Numbered from the stretch's first letter, positions 8,924 to 18,588 are shown. The stretch: DNA of 64,000 bases from Streptococcus thoraltensis DSM 12221 (GCF_000380145.1 NZ_KB904630.1:1-64000); one strand, 5' to 3'. A program made the numbers and translations. The notes: generated by a model from the sequence alone, not told the origin.

Positions 8924-8959
8924 GTTGAAGAATATTATCCAAAATGGATTTTCTTCAAC
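8924..8959 (-). terminator. brnQ terminator (palindromic repeat C, copy 2)
   Basis: GTTGAAGAA pairs with TTCTTCAAC around ATCCAAAATGGAT, itself partly palindromic. On the minus strand it is followed by TTTTTTGG, so it ends brnQ transcription 14 bases after the stop codon. Confidence 0.7.
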
Positions 8960-8972
8960 CTGAGCTGTTTTG

Positions 8973-10355
8973 TTATTTATTTTTGAAGTAGTAATGGTAC
9001 CCCAGTATTCCAATAGCATAACCAATCAGTGCAAAGGTAATCCATCCCATGTTGTATTGTCCCAAAGGTACAGTATGGGTAAAGAAATGGTTGATTGTAT
9101 CTGGTAAATGGAAGAATCCGGTCATGGTTCCCAGTGTTGACGAAAAGTCATAGAAACCAGCAATAAATGTGGAAGCAATCGTTGTCTGGTAGACAAAGGA
9201 ATGATTGGCGAAGAATTGTTTCGTGAACACTAGTAAAATCAAAGCAATGGTCAATGGGTATAGGAGATAAAGAAATGGTGTCGACCATTTAATAATTTCT
9301 GATAATCCGCCAAAGTAAAAGAGCGTAGACATAAGCGTAAAAATCGTTACCCATGTCACGTGAGATAATTTAGGCATGAAGCTATGGAAGAATTCTGAAC
9401 AAGCTGTGATTAATCCAGAAGACGTTGTCAGACAGGCTAGGAAAATAACAACTGAAAGAATGGTCTGTCCGAAATTACCTAGATAGAATGCTGCGGATTG
9501 ATTGAGGATGTGACCACCATCGACTTGGATGCCGTAAAACTCAAAGATACCACGATTCAAGGTGAATAGGCTTTGAGATGTGGCACCGATGTGTCCGATA
9601 AAGACATAAACTAGAGAAAGCAAGAAGCAGGCAATCAGACCCGATTTAACAACATTTTGTCCAACTTGTCTTTTTTCACTGATACCGTGATCTTTGATTG
9701 CATTAATGACGAGAATGGCAAAGGCTAGTGAAGCTAAGGCATCCATTGTCCCATAGCCTTGAAGGAGGCCAGCTACAAATGGCGAGTCTTTAAAAGCATT
9801 ATTGACAGTCTCTGAAGCATTGCGTGGTTCTCCTAGTCCACCGATGGGATTGATAAGAGAAACAACAATCAAAAGAGCAAGGACAGCTATCAAAATAGGC
9901 GTTAGGTATTTTCCGATATAATCTGCAATTTGACTCGGTTTAACAGCTAATAAATAGGATAAACCAAAGAAGACTAGAGCGTAGATTACCCTTACTAGTG
10001 GGCTATTACCAAAAATAGGCTCAATTCCGATAGAAAATGATGTCGCGCCTGTCCGTGGGATGGCAAAGAAAGGACCGATTGAAAGGTATAAGACGGCTGC
10101 GAAAATTAAGGCATACCACTTGGAAACGGGGCGGGCAAGATCCTGAGGACTCTCATGTCCAGAAAAGGCTACGGCGGTGACCCCTAGCAAAGGAAGACCG
10201 ATACCAGTGATACAGAATCCTATGATAGATTGCCAGAAATTTTGCCCTGAATAAAGGCCTAAAAAGGCTGGGAAGGTTAGGTTTCCTGCACCAAAAAAAA
10301 GTGCGAAAAGCATAAATCCAACAATAAGTGTCGGATTTTTAAATTTTTTTAACAT
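8973..10355 (-). CDS. brnQ: branched-chain amino acid transport system II carrier protein BrnQ
   Basis: 460-residue LIVCS-family cation symporter for leucine, isoleucine and valine, with about twelve hydrophobic segments. The start MLKKFKNPTLIVGFMLFALF runs into FGAGNLTFPAFLG, the family hallmark. The ATG at 10355 is preferred over an upstream TTG (10403) because the latter lies only nine bases from the -10 box and would add residues foreign to the family. A clear sigma-A promoter lies just upstream, and a repeat-derived terminator follows. Confidence 0.88.
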   Translation of the reverse strand: MLKKFKNPTLIVGFMLFALFFGAGNLTFPAFLGLYSGQNFWQSIIGFCITGIGLPLLGVTAVAFSGHESPQDLARPVSKWYALIFAAVLYLSIGPFFAIPRTGATSFSIGIEPIFGNSPLVRVIYALVFFGLSYLLAVKPSQIADYIGKYLTPILIAVLALLIVVSLINPIGGLGEPRNASETVNNAFKDSPFVAGLLQGYGTMDALASLAFAILVINAIKDHGISEKRQVGQNVVKSGLIACFLLSLVYVFIGHIGATSQSLFTLNRGIFEFYGIQVDGGHILNQSAAFYLGNFGQTILSVVIFLACLTTSSGLITACSEFFHSFMPKLSHVTWVTIFTLMSTLFYFGGLSEIIKWSTPFLYLLYPLTIALILLVFTKQFFANHSFVYQTTIASTFIAGFYDFSSTLGTMTGFFHLPDTINHFFTHTVPLGQYNMGWITFALIGYAIGILGYHYYFKNK

Positions 10356-10411
10356 GTAAAGACGATACTTTCTAAAAATGAGTATTGTGTTATAAAAAAA
10401 CAACGTTTATT

Positions 10412-10440
10412 ATTTTAGAATTATTCTGACATTTTGTCAA
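10412..10440 (-). promoter_or_regulatory. brnQ promoter
   Basis: On the minus strand a consensus TTGACA (10435-10440) is followed after exactly 17 bases by TAAAAT (10412-10417). An AATAATTCTAAAAT stretch spans the -10 and loosely recalls a CodY box, but the match is too poor to assign. Confidence 0.75.
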
Positions 10441-10547
10441 CTTGTCTTACTAGGAATCTTACAAAATAAAAGACGTCAGACAGAACGTAGACAAACCCCT
10501 GCAACTTTGATATTTCGGAACATCTCGCAGGGAAATGGGGAATAATT

Positions 10548-10591
10548 AAACACTCAAAAACGTTGAAATAACAGCGTTTTTGAGTGTTTTT
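10548..10591 (+). terminator. perfect 15-bp hairpin with T-tail
   Basis: AAACACTCAAAAACG pairs perfectly with CGTTTTTGAGTGTTT across TTGAAATAACAG and is followed by TTTTTG. No plus-strand gene precedes it. Its loop and inner stem recur in degenerate form at 8779-8810 (AAAACGTTGAAATAACAG), so it is part of a repeat. Confidence 0.6.
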
Positions 10592-10615
10592 GTTTTTGGC
10601 TACTGAGAAAAAAGC

Positions 10616-10677
10616 TTGGAGGAAGATATCCAAAATAGACTTTTTCTTCAACCTGAGACCAATTTAAAAATTGGTCT
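10616..10677. repeat. palindromic repeat C, copy 3, plus adjacent hairpin
   Basis: AGGAAGATATCCAAAATAGA...CTTCAACCTGAG is a diverged copy of repeat C. It is followed at 10656-10677 by a small perfect stem (GACCAATTT / AATTGGTC). Both could stop minus-strand transcripts leaving ktrA. The rest of 10441-10829 holds no open frame. Confidence 0.5.
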
Positions 10678-10829
10678 GCCTACTAGAACCTAGATACCTA
10701 TTTGAAAATGTGATACTCTAGGAAATCCTGCTAGATGCGACGAATAATGATTAAATGTTTAGACATGCTGTAATTTCAACAGGTCTGAGATTTTCTTGTT
10801 TTTGACGACAGAGAGAAAGATGAAAGCAA

Positions 10830-11501
10830 TTATTTTAAGTAGCCTAAATAGTCAAATTTTTCAAAAGTGCGAGAATTTGTAACAGCACTTATTTGGATAT
10901 TATCTGGCAGAGGCTCTTGAGCGTTAAAATCTGTTGTTAGGCTTTCCATATTTCCTCTGCGAATACCGACAACGTTCAATTCGTATTTGTTACGCACATC
11001 AAGTTCAATCAGGTTTTTACCAACCCATTTTTGGGGGATTTTAAATTCAATGATAGAAATATCGTCTTCAACATGGATGATATTGGAAATGTGACGTCTT
11101 AGAATGTGAGATGCTAATGATTTTCCAGAAGCTCTCTCGGGCATGATAACGCGACTGGCTCCAATATTGTACAAAACATCTTCAAAAATCCCGCTTTTAG
11201 CTTTGGCGATAATATTTTGAACCCCCAGTTTTTTGCAATGCATGACAGCAAGAACTGAGGCTTCGAGACTGTTACCTGTTGCAATCACAACAGTGTCACA
11301 GTGTTCAATACCGACACTTTCGAGAAATTCGTAGTTGGTAATGTCACCGACAGCAGCACGAGTGACAGTATTAGCAACCGCTTGAACATGATCTTCGTGA
11401 TAATCAAGGGCAATGACTTCTTGGTCAAAGGTACAAAGTTCTTCGGCGACGGTTTTTCCGAAAATTCCGAGGCCTAGGACACCAATAATTTTTTTAGACA
11501 C
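10830..11501 (-). CDS. ktrA: potassium uptake regulatory subunit KtrA (TrkA family)
   Basis: 223-residue cytoplasmic RCK protein that gates the KtrB potassium channel. The N-terminal Rossmann half carries GVLGLGIFGKTVAEEL and the acidic strand end VIALDYHED. The C-terminal half (from about residue 135) is a TrkA-C ligand domain. It starts at GTG with AAGGAAAT in front and lies 18 bases behind ktrB, forming an rsmG-ktrB-ktrA transcription unit. The regulatory ligand (NAD(H), ATP or c-di-AMP in the family) is not determined here. Confidence 0.88.
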   Translation of the reverse strand: MSKKIIGVLGLGIFGKTVAEELCTFDQEVIALDYHEDHVQAVANTVTRAAVGDITNYEFLESVGIEHCDTVVIATGNSLEASVLAVMHCKKLGVQNIIAKAKSGIFEDVLYNIGASRVIMPERASGKSLASHILRRHISNIIHVEDDISIIEFKIPQKWVGKNLIELDVRNKYELNVVGIRRGNMESLTTDFNAQEPLPDNIQISAVTNSRTFEKFDYLGYLK

Positions 11502-11519
11502 AATTATTTCCTTTCTGTC

Positions 11520-12893
11520 TTATCCAACTGAAATATTTGCTTTAGCATAATGGATAGTTTTTTCTTTCTTTTGTAATAGGCTGAGCAGCACTGTTACTGG
11601 TCCAACACGACCAATAAACATGAGAATGATAATAATGATGCGCCCAGCTGTAGACAAATCGGCAGTCAAATTCATAGAGACACCAACAGTCGCAATAGCT
11701 GATGACACTTCAAATAAAAGCTTAAAGGGACTTACTGTTTTTTCGACTATCAATAATAGAAGAAATCCGGTAATCATAATACTGAAGAAAAAGATGATGA
11801 TGGTTAGCGTTTGTTTGATAATGCGATTGTCGATAGTGCGGTGATGGAAGGTAACTTCTGTCTGTCCAGAAAGTTCAGCTTTAAAGAGTAAAGCGATAAT
11901 AGCAACAACGGTAATCTTAATACCGCCAGCTGTACCTCCAGGTGCTCCCCCCATAATCATTTGGATCATGTAGAGGAAATTAGTAGCAGGATTGGCATTT
12001 TCATAATTAATGGTTGCAAAGCCAGCTGTTCTCATTGTAACAGTCTGAACAAGAGAAGTCATAAACTGCTGCATGGGAGATAGGTTGGCGATGGTTTTTG
12101 TATTGTTAAATTCTAATAGCCAGCTTAGTGCTGTTCCTATTACTAAGATAATAGCTGTTGTTTTGAGAACTAGGCGTGATTGATTCGTTAGGGCACGAAA
12201 AACCGTTGTCAGACGTCTTGGGCGTTCAGAAAGGTAGCTTTTAACGCACTGTATTATATCCTGCCAAACACCAAATCCTAGACCACCTGCTATAATCAAG
12301 CCAATAATGGTAAAGTTGATAATGGGGTTCGTTGCATAATTTTGTAAGCTAGATGAGCCAAGGTTATCAAATCCCGCATTACAAAAAGCTGAGATGGCTA
12401 GGAAAATAGCATTGAAGATGCCGTGACCTAAGCCAAATCGTGGTATAAAATCAATCATTAGGATTAGGGCGGCGATACTTTCAATGATAAAGGTAAATTG
12501 ATAAACCAGATAGAGAAATTTTTTTAAGTCCTGTCCGCTATCTCGACTCAATGCTGACTGTAGCAAAGATTGATCGGATAAATTAATTTTGCGGTGGAGG
12601 GCATAGCTACTAATGGCTATTAAGGTAACTAAGCCCAGACCACCGATTTGCATGAGGAGCATGACAATGATTTGTCCGATTCCATTATAAACATCCCCCA
12701 CAGCAAAAACCGACAAGCCTGTTACGCAAACCATAGAAGCAACATTAAAGAGATGGTCAAAATAACTGGTTTGTGGAGCGTCAGCATAGTGTGTAAAAGG
12801 CTGTGAGAGGATGAGACTACCGACTAAAATAACGATAATGAAACTAAAGCTAAGTCGCTGAGTCACCGACCATTTGGAAATAAAAGTTGACAT
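11520..12893 (-). CDS. ktrB: potassium channel/transporter subunit KtrB (TrkH family)
   Basis: 457-residue integral membrane protein of the Trk/Ktr/HKT superfamily with four M1-P-M2 repeats. Pore loops with the selectivity glycines are visible (VCVTGLSVF, ISAFCNAGFDNLG, TMRTAGFATI, SAIATVGVSMNL). It imports potassium across the membrane with KtrA. It lies 24 bases after rsmG and 18 before ktrA on the same strand, with an AAGGA ribosome site. Confidence 0.88.
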   Translation of the reverse strand: MSTFISKWSVTQRLSFSFIIVILVGSLILSQPFTHYADAPQTSYFDHLFNVASMVCVTGLSVFAVGDVYNGIGQIIVMLLMQIGGLGLVTLIAISSYALHRKINLSDQSLLQSALSRDSGQDLKKFLYLVYQFTFIIESIAALILMIDFIPRFGLGHGIFNAIFLAISAFCNAGFDNLGSSSLQNYATNPIINFTIIGLIIAGGLGFGVWQDIIQCVKSYLSERPRRLTTVFRALTNQSRLVLKTTAIILVIGTALSWLLEFNNTKTIANLSPMQQFMTSLVQTVTMRTAGFATINYENANPATNFLYMIQMIMGGAPGGTAGGIKITVVAIIALLFKAELSGQTEVTFHHRTIDNRIIKQTLTIIIFFFSIMITGFLLLLIVEKTVSPFKLLFEVSSAIATVGVSMNLTADLSTAGRIIIIILMFIGRVGPVTVLLSLLQKKEKTIHYAKANISVG

Positions 12894-12917
12894 GAAAGTC
12901 CTTTCTGATGATCAAGA

Positions 12918-13631
12918 TTAAAGTGGTTTTTTATTCGGAGTTCCAGCTTTTCGTGGGTATTTTTTGGGTGTTTCCTTCTTCTTTTCGACAATAGTAATAT
13001 TTCTAGGGTCTCCGTTTGGAAGCTCGTAATCCCTGCTTTCAATAATCTGTGCAAAAAGGGTCGTGAGAGCATTTTTTGCCTGCTCCATCTCTTGGTCAGC
13101 TGCACTCGCTTTTAAGGCGATTAATCGACCATTTAATTTTAAAAAGGGAATCGTTAATTCGGCTAAAATTTGCATTCTCGCAACTGCTCGAGCTGTTACA
13201 AAATCAAATTGTTGACGAAATTGTTTGTCTTGACCAAAATCTTCAGCACGTCCATGGAAGAAGTGCACCTTGGTCAAGGATAATTCATCAGCTAAAAGAT
13301 TTAAAAATTGAATCCGTTTATTGAGAGAATCGACAATGGTGACATCTAAGTTGGGGAAGATGATTTTCATAGGAAGGCTGGGAAAACCAGCTCCAGCACC
13401 GATATCAAGGATTCGAACGGATTCATTTGCCAAATGTCCTTGTAAAATAGGGGCAATGGAATCGTAGAAATGTTTGAGATAGACATCGTTTTTTTCAGTA
13501 ATAGCAGTAAGGTTTATCTTTTGATTCCATTCGACCAAAAGTTCAAAATAACGCTCAAATTGCTTCTTTTGTTTGTCTGTTAGAGTAATGCCATGAGTTT
13601 TTAGCTGCTCATAAAAAGTTTGCGGTGTCAT
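12918..13631 (-). CDS. rsmG: 16S rRNA (guanine-N7) methyltransferase RsmG (GidB)
   Basis: 237-residue SAM-dependent methyltransferase modifying G527 (E. coli numbering) of 16S rRNA. The SAM motif [19 protein letters not shown] is at about residues 69-87, followed by the acidic [10 protein letters not shown] and VTARAVARM. Full family length plus a short basic tail ([18 protein letters not shown]). AAGGAG precedes the ATG. It opens a unit with ktrB and ktrA and diverges from htpX. Confidence 0.92.
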   Translation of the reverse strand: MTPQTFYEQLKTHGITLTDKQKKQFERYFELLVEWNQKINLTAITEKNDVYLKHFYDSIAPILQGHLANESVRILDIGAGAGFPSLPMKIIFPNLDVTIVDSLNKRIQFLNLLADELSLTKVHFFHGRAEDFGQDKQFRQQFDFVTARAVARMQILAELTIPFLKLNGRLIALKASAADQEMEQAKNALTTLFAQIIESRDYELPNGDPRNITIVEKKKETPKKYPRKAGTPNKKPL

Positions 13632-13687
13632 ATAAGCTCCTTGTATCTTAAACTTCCCCTATTTTATCACAATCACTTGCTATTTTC

Positions 13688-13716
13688 TTTAGAAATTATC
13701 ATAAACCTGCTATAAT
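13688..13716 (+). promoter_or_regulatory. htpX promoter
   Basis: TATAAT at 13711-13716 with TTTAGA 17 bases upstream. It lies in the divergent gap between rsmG and htpX. Confidence 0.6.
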
Positions 13717-13744
13717 GAAGAGAAACATTCTTAGGGGATGACAG

Positions 13745-14650
13745 ATGTTAAGACAACAGATTGCAAGTAATAAAAGAAGGACCATTTTTCTTCTTGTTTT
13801 CTTTTTTAGTTTGCTCAGTGCTATAGGAGCAGCGATAGGCTATCTTATGATTGGAAATACAGGCTTTGGTCTCACTATTGCATTAATTATCGGGATCATT
13901 TATGCTGCAAGTATGATTTTTCAATCGACACAAGTGGTGATGTCAATGAATGGTGCCAGAGAGATTGGGCCTGAGCAAGCTCCTGAATACTATGATATTG
14001 TTGAGAAGATTGCCATGGTAGCACAGATTCCAATGCCAAAAGTATATATTATTGAAGATGAAGCATTAAATGCTTTCGCAACAGGTTCTAGCCCAGAAAA
14101 TGCTGCCGTTGCGGCTACCAGTGGATTACTCAAGGTGATGAATCGAACAGAATTGGAAGCCGTTATCGGTCATGAAATTAGTCATGTGAGAAATTACGAT
14201 ATTCGCATTTCAACAATTGCGGTAGCTCTCGCTTCTGTTGTAACCATGATTTCGAGTATTGGCGGTCGTCTCATGTGGTATGGTGGAGGAAGACGAAGAG
14301 ATGATCGTGAGGACAGCTCGGGGGCTTTGGTTTTTGTTTTTGCTATTATTACCATTATATTGGCTCCGATGATAGCAAGTTTGGTTCAATTAGCTATTTC
14401 ACGACAGCGTGAATATTTGGCAGATGTTAGTTCAGTAGAATTAACTCAAAATCCTCAGGCTATGATCAATGCCCTTAAAAAATTGCAGTCTTCAAAACCA
14501 ATGTCACATGATGTTGATGAGGCAAGTGCCGCCTTGTACATTAGTGACCCCAGAAAGAATGAATCTTTTAAATCCTTCTTTCAAACCCATCCACCCCTTG
14601 AAGAACGCATCAAGAGATTGGAAGAAATCGCAAATAGTCATTCATTATAA
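13745..14650 (+). CDS. htpX: membrane zinc metalloprotease HtpX
   Basis: 301-residue M48B protease for quality control of membrane proteins. Two N-terminal membrane segments (about residues 15-35 and 38-60) precede the zinc motif HEISH near residue 143; the third ligand is probably in [13 protein letters not shown] second hydrophobic pair lies at about 155-215. In many streptococci lemA lies directly before htpX; here the gene before it is rsmG on the other strand and no lemA is present. Ribosome site AGGGGATG. Confidence 0.9.
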   Translation: MLRQQIASNKRRTIFLLVFFFSLLSAIGAAIGYLMIGNTGFGLTIALIIGIIYAASMIFQSTQVVMSMNGAREIGPEQAPEYYDIVEKIAMVAQIPMPKVYIIEDEALNAFATGSSPENAAVAATSGLLKVMNRTELEAVIGHEISHVRNYDIRISTIAVALASVVTMISSIGGRLMWYGGGRRRDDREDSSGALVFVFAIITIILAPMIASLVQLAISRQREYLADVSSVELTQNPQAMINALKKLQSSKPMSHDVDEASAALYISDPRKNESFKSFFQTHPPLEERIKRLEEIANSHSL

Positions 14651-14679
14651 ATTGAAAAAACATATAGAAAAGGTAGAGC

Positions 14680-15213
14680 ATGAAGGTAACAGAAATCCGA
14701 AAAAATCCAGAAGGATTGCACTTTGAAAAAGAATTAGACTTAAAAGATCAACTCATTGCGCGTGATGAGACAGTAATTGATTTGCAACATTTAAAAGCAG
14801 TTGGTGTTGTGAGCTTTGATGATGGGCTTTACTTACTAAATTACCAACTTTCTTATGATTTGACTTTGCCATCAAGTCGTTCGATGGAAGCGGTGACCAT
14901 TTCTGAAGACTATCCTGTTTCCGAAGTTTTTATTGCAGCAGCCGATGTTTCAAGTAAGAAAGAGTTGGTTGAAGAAAATCTTGTTTTAATTATCGAAGAT
15001 GATGAGATTAATCTTTCTGAAAGCATTTTAGATAATATTTTGCTAAATATTCCATTAAAAGTTCTCACAAAAGAGGAAGAAAAGTCTGAAACAATGCCAG
15101 AAGGTAATGATTGGGTTGTTCTGACTGAAGAACAATATCAGGCTATGAAGGAAGAAGAAAAACAAGAAAATAGCCCATTTGCGTCGCTTTCAGGCTTGTT
15201 TGATGAGGATTGA
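14680..15213 (+). CDS. DUF177 (YceD-family) protein
   Basis: 177-residue soluble protein opening MKVTEIRKNPEGLHFEKELD. It contains the DUF177 core (LYLLNYQLSYDLTLPSSRSM) and an acidic C-terminus ending FASLSGLFDED. In most bacteria the family lies beside rpmF and has been linked to 23S rRNA or ribosomal biogenesis. Here it is next to covR, as in other streptococci, and its job is unproven. It lies 29 bases after htpX and could be co-transcribed. Confidence 0.75.
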   Translation: MKVTEIRKNPEGLHFEKELDLKDQLIARDETVIDLQHLKAVGVVSFDDGLYLLNYQLSYDLTLPSSRSMEAVTISEDYPVSEVFIAAADVSSKKELVEENLVLIIEDDEINLSESILDNILLNIPLKVLTKEEEKSETMPEGNDWVVLTEEQYQAMKEEEKQENSPFASLSGLFDED

Positions 15214-15248
15214 GATAAATTGATACCATTTTGACATATAAGTTTAAT

Positions 15249-15277
15249 TTGTAATCTTTCGTAAAACATGGTATGAT
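15249..15277 (+). promoter_or_regulatory. covR promoter
   Basis: TTGTAA at 15249-15254 and TATGAT at 15272-15277 are 17 bases apart, giving a leader of about 165 bases before covR. The leader is very A/T rich (several TTTAAT / ATTAAA steps resembling CovR's ATTARA sites), compatible with autoregulation but not specific. Confidence 0.55.
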
Positions 15278-15446
15278 GAAATATCTGGAAATTATTGAAA
15301 CGACGCTTGCTGATAATAGTTTAACTAAAAATGAGTAAACGCTACTATTTAATTCGTTTATTTATCAATTGTTGAGACTATTTAGGTATGTAGAATCTTA
15401 TTATTATAGATAATATAAAGTTTAATTAAATAACAAAGGTGGTAAA

Positions 15447-16136
15447 ATGACGAAACACATTTTGATTATAGAAGATGAGAAAAATCTTTCACGCTTCGTT
15501 TCTTTAGAATTACAACATGAAGGTTATTCTGTAGCGGTTGAAAACAATGGTCGTGCTGGCTTAGAAGCTGCACTTGAAAAAGATTTTGACTTGATTCTTT
15601 TGGATTTAATGTTGCCAGAGATGGACGGATTTGAGATTACACGCCGTTTACAACAAGAAAAATCAACGTATATCATTATGATGACAGCAAGAGATTCAGT
15701 GATGGACATCGTTTCAGGCTTGGATCGAGGCGCAGATGATTACATTATCAAACCATTTGCAATCGAGGAGTTATTGGCTCGTGTCCGTGCTGCATTCCGT
15801 CGCCAAGAAATCGAAGAAAGTAAACGAGCATCATCAGGTGGAGCAAGCTACCGTGATCTTAAATTAGATCCTCAAAACCGTTCAGCTGTCCGTGGTGATG
15901 AAACAATTCCATTGACAAAACGCGAGTTTGACTTACTCTCAGCCTTGATGTCAAATATGAACCGCGTTATGACTCGTGACGAATTATTGAACCTTGTTTG
16001 GAAATACGACGAAGCTGTTGAAACTAACGTCGTTGATGTTTATATTCGTTACCTTCGTGGTAAAGTTGATGTCCCTGGTAAGGAGTCTTACATTCAAACA
16101 GTTCGTGGTATGGGGTATGTCATTCGTGAAAAATAA
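15447..16136 (+). CDS. covR: response regulator CovR (CsrR)
   Basis: 229-residue OmpR-class regulator that represses capsule and secreted virulence genes in pyogenic streptococci. The receiver domain has D53 in LLDLMLPEMDG as phosphate acceptor, T65 in FEITRR (the position reported to be a serine/threonine kinase target in group A and B streptococci) and K in YIIKPF. The C-terminal winged helix follows from about residue 130 (LTKREFDLLSALM, VDVYIRYLRGKVD, TVRGMGYVIREK). The last codons overlap covS. Confidence 0.93.
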   Translation: MTKHILIIEDEKNLSRFVSLELQHEGYSVAVENNGRAGLEAALEKDFDLILLDLMLPEMDGFEITRRLQQEKSTYIIMMTARDSVMDIVSGLDRGADDYIIKPFAIEELLARVRAAFRRQEIEESKRASSGGASYRDLKLDPQNRSAVRGDETIPLTKREFDLLSALMSNMNRVMTRDELLNLVWKYDEAVETNVVDVYIRYLRGKVDVPGKESYIQTVRGMGYVIREK

Positions 16137-17637
16137 GCAGTTTTTTGAAAAACTACATCGAATGTCATTGAGAAAAAAAATGGTCCTAGTAACAATGGGA
16201 CTGTTTTTTCTCATTTTGACTACATTTACCACTATGGTTCTGCTATTTTCAAATGATTTATTGATAAAACAGGAAGAAACGACGATTATAGCAACAGCAG
16301 ATTTGGTACAAAGCCACATTTCGGATATTGATGAGCCTTTAACCAAAGAAAATCTAATTGAATATTTGCAGACAACTCAGATAATTGAGATGTCAAGTCC
16401 TGAAACTGTTCTAACCGAAGGAATGGCTATTTCGGGGAATAATTCGGTTTCCCATCTTTTATTTTCAAACCAGATGGCATACCTTTACAATACCAAGAAA
16501 GAGATGCTTTTTACGACGGGCTTAGAAGTTGAGCACATCGATCTTGGCCCGCTTAATAAGCTGCGTTCGGAGAGAATTGATGGTTTTAGGGGATTCACGA
16601 TTAACGTTCCTATTTATAACAAGTCTGGAAAAAAAGTGATTGGCTATGCTAAGCTGTTTCACAATCTTGAATTCTATTATACGTTGAAGAATCGCTTGAT
16701 TATTTTGCTACTTTTCTTGGAAGTTGGAACGATTGTTATCGTCTTAGTCATTATGCGCCGTAGCATTGAGAACTTCCTTAGACCCATATATAGCTTACGC
16801 CGTGTCATGCGTCGGATTGAGGGGGATCCTACTGATTTGAACGTCCGAGCGGATATTAACAGTGGGGACGAGATTGAAGAGCTGTCTCATATGTTTAATG
16901 CCATGATGGCACGTATCGCTGAACAAAATAAGTTACAACAACAGTTTATTAGTGATGTTAGTCATGAGTTGAGAACACCTGTTGCTGTTATTAAAGGACA
17001 CTTGGACATGCTTAGTCGCTGGGGAAAAAATGAACCGGAAATTTTAGATGAAAGTTTAGAGGCCAGTCGTCACGAAGCACACCGCATGAGCTTGATGATT
17101 AGTGATATGCTTGATTTGATTCGATTGCAAGGTAATCTGACTGGAAAAAATAAAGAAGTTAGTAGTTTAGAACCTTCCATGCAGGTTTCGCTATATAATT
17201 TTGAAATCCTAAGACCAGACTTTCAATTTGCTCTTCATGTGAAGGCAAGTAATGTTCAAGCCAAAATTGCCAAGAACCACTTTGAACAGCTTTTGACGAT
17301 TTTGATTGATAATGCCATTAAATATTCACCGCACGGAGGTTTGATTGAATTAACCTTGGATAAGGAAGAAGGTTACGCACTGGTCACGGTCAAAGATCAT
17401 GGAGAAGGGATTGCAGAAGAAGATTTGCAAAACATTTTTGAACGTTTCTATCGGACGGATAAGTCGCGTAATCGTGAAGGGACTAGAGCTGGTTTGGGAA
17501 TTGGTCTATCCATTCTTAAGCAAATTTGTGATGCCTACGATTGTCGTTTGAAAGTTGAAAGTGAAGTCAATGTTCAAACGAGTTTTACCATTGCGATACC
17601 ATTGGCGGAACCAGAACCAGATTTTTTTGAGGAATAA
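16126..17637 (+). CDS. covS: sensor histidine kinase CovS (CsrS)
   Basis: About 503-residue membrane histidine kinase that controls CovR phosphorylation. An N-terminal membrane segment (KKMVLVTMGLFFLILTTFTT), an extracellular sensor of about 160 residues, a second membrane segment (RLIILLLFLEVGTIVIVLVI) and a HAMP linker precede the H-box FISDVSHELRTPVAV (His near residue 280), N-box LIDNAIKYSPHGG and G-boxes. The GTG at 16126 has GGGG ten bases upstream; an ATG at 16117 is the alternative. Longer readings would run through covR and are not credible. Confidence 0.9.
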   Translation: MKNKQFFEKLHRMSLRKKMVLVTMGLFFLILTTFTTMVLLFSNDLLIKQEETTIIATADLVQSHISDIDEPLTKENLIEYLQTTQIIEMSSPETVLTEGMAISGNNSVSHLLFSNQMAYLYNTKKEMLFTTGLEVEHIDLGPLNKLRSERIDGFRGFTINVPIYNKSGKKVIGYAKLFHNLEFYYTLKNRLIILLLFLEVGTIVIVLVIMRRSIENFLRPIYSLRRVMRRIEGDPTDLNVRADINSGDEIEELSHMFNAMMARIAEQNKLQQQFISDVSHELRTPVAVIKGHLDMLSRWGKNEPEILDESLEASRHEAHRMSLMISDMLDLIRLQGNLTGKNKEVSSLEPSMQVSLYNFEILRPDFQFALHVKASNVQAKIAKNHFEQLLTILIDNAIKYSPHGGLIELTLDKEEGYALVTVKDHGEGIAEEDLQNIFERFYRTDKSRNREGTRAGLGIGLSILKQICDAYDCRLKVESEVNVQTSFTIAIPLAEPEPDFFEE

Positions 17638-17641
17638 TTGT

Positions 17642-17853
17642 CATGGTCAAATGAATTAACTTTCAGAACAAGGAACTGTAACGCGGATAGTACTTGATAC
17701 TCTTCGAAAATCAAAAGCAGATCTTGTTGACTTGATTTGATGAACTTCTATTCTATCTGGATCTGCATCGTTTAGTTTGATTTTGCTTTTCTTCGAGTAT
17801 GCGTAGAGCAAGTCGAAAGTGACGATGTAGCAAAGTTAATTCAAAAGACTATA
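17642..17853. repeat. RUP-like element containing a BOX-like element
   Basis: Outer arms CATGGTCAAATGAATTAACT and AATTCAAAAGACTATA flank a BOX-like unit at 17697-17800 (ATACTCTTCGAAAATC to CTTCGAGTAT). The outer element is in reverse orientation relative to 31581-31686. It begins four bases after the covS stop. Confidence 0.72.
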
Positions 17854-17876
17854 CATTCGATAAATTAGATAACAAC

Positions 17877-17923
17877 AAGTAAGTTATTGCTATTCAAACG
17901 AGTAGTAATGACTTACTTTTTTT
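17877..17923 (+). terminator. covS terminator
   Basis: AAGTAAGTTATTGCTATTC pairs with GAGTAGTAATGACTTACTT, followed by a T-run. The RUP/BOX composite is inserted between the covS stop and this terminator. Confidence 0.75.
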
Positions 17924-17991
17924 AAGTTTTTATTGTCCAAAATGACGGGGTGAAATAGATATTGAGACTAGTAATAATCGTGTCTGGTCGT

Positions 17992-18020
17992 TTTGTTTCT
18001 AGATGAAACTATGGTATAAT
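17992..18020 (+). promoter_or_regulatory. nrdR-dnaB-dnaI promoter
   Basis: TGGTATAAT (extended -10; TATAAT at 18015-18020) with TTTGTT 17 bases upstream, giving a leader of about 90 bases. Confidence 0.6.
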
Positions 18021-18114
18021 AAAGTATTACAAAGCTGATTTTAAGCTGGTGTTTGAAAGACCTCTTTAACTCAGTTTTCGAGTAACAATTTTAAGAAAGA
18101 TTGGGGTGCTTTTT

Positions 18115-18588
18115 GTGCGTTGTCCAAAATGTCATACTACAAAATCAAGTGTTGTCGATAGTCGTCAAGCTGAAGAGGGGACAACTATCAGAAGACGCCG
18201 AGAATGTGATAATTGCCATAATCGTTTTACAACCTTTGAGCGTGTTGAAGAGATACCGCTCTTGGTGGTTAAAAAAGATGGAACCAGGGAGGCTTTCTCA
18301 AAAGATAAGATTTTACACGGGATTATCATGAGTGCCCAGAAGCGTCCGGTTTCTAGTGAAGACATTGAAAATGTCATTAGCCGAATTGAGCAGGCTATTC
18401 GTAGTAACTATGAAAATGAGGTTCCAAGTACAGTGATTGGTAACATGGTCATGGATGAGTTGGCAGAACTTGATGAGATTACCTATGTTCGTTTTGCGTC
18501 GGTTTATCGTAGCTTTAAGGATGTTGATGAGATTGAAGAATTGCTACGACAAATTACCAATCGTGTTCGCGGGAAAAAGGGTAGTTAA
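18115..18588 (+). CDS. nrdR: transcriptional repressor NrdR
   Basis: 157-residue nucleotide-sensing repressor of ribonucleotide reductase genes. The N-terminal zinc ribbon has CPKC and CDNC pairs ([20 protein letters not shown] then [16 protein letters not shown]), followed by an ATP-cone (about residues 49-139: [20 protein letters not shown]). GTG at 18115 gives the conserved MRCPKC start with GGGG eight bases away; GTG at 18106 would add three residues. The stop overlaps the dnaB start by one base. Confidence 0.92.
   Translation: MRCPKCHTTKSSVVDSRQAEEGTTIRRRRECDNCHNRFTTFERVEEIPLLVVKKDGTREAFSKDKILHGIIMSAQKRPVSSEDIENVISRIEQAIRSNYENEVPSTVIGNMVMDELAELDEITYVRFASVYRSFKDVDEIEELLRQITNRVRGKKGS

Noticed and set aside
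15994..16125. Longer covS start inside covR
   Set aside because: It would overlap more than 140 bases of covR in another frame and adds residues foreign to the family.
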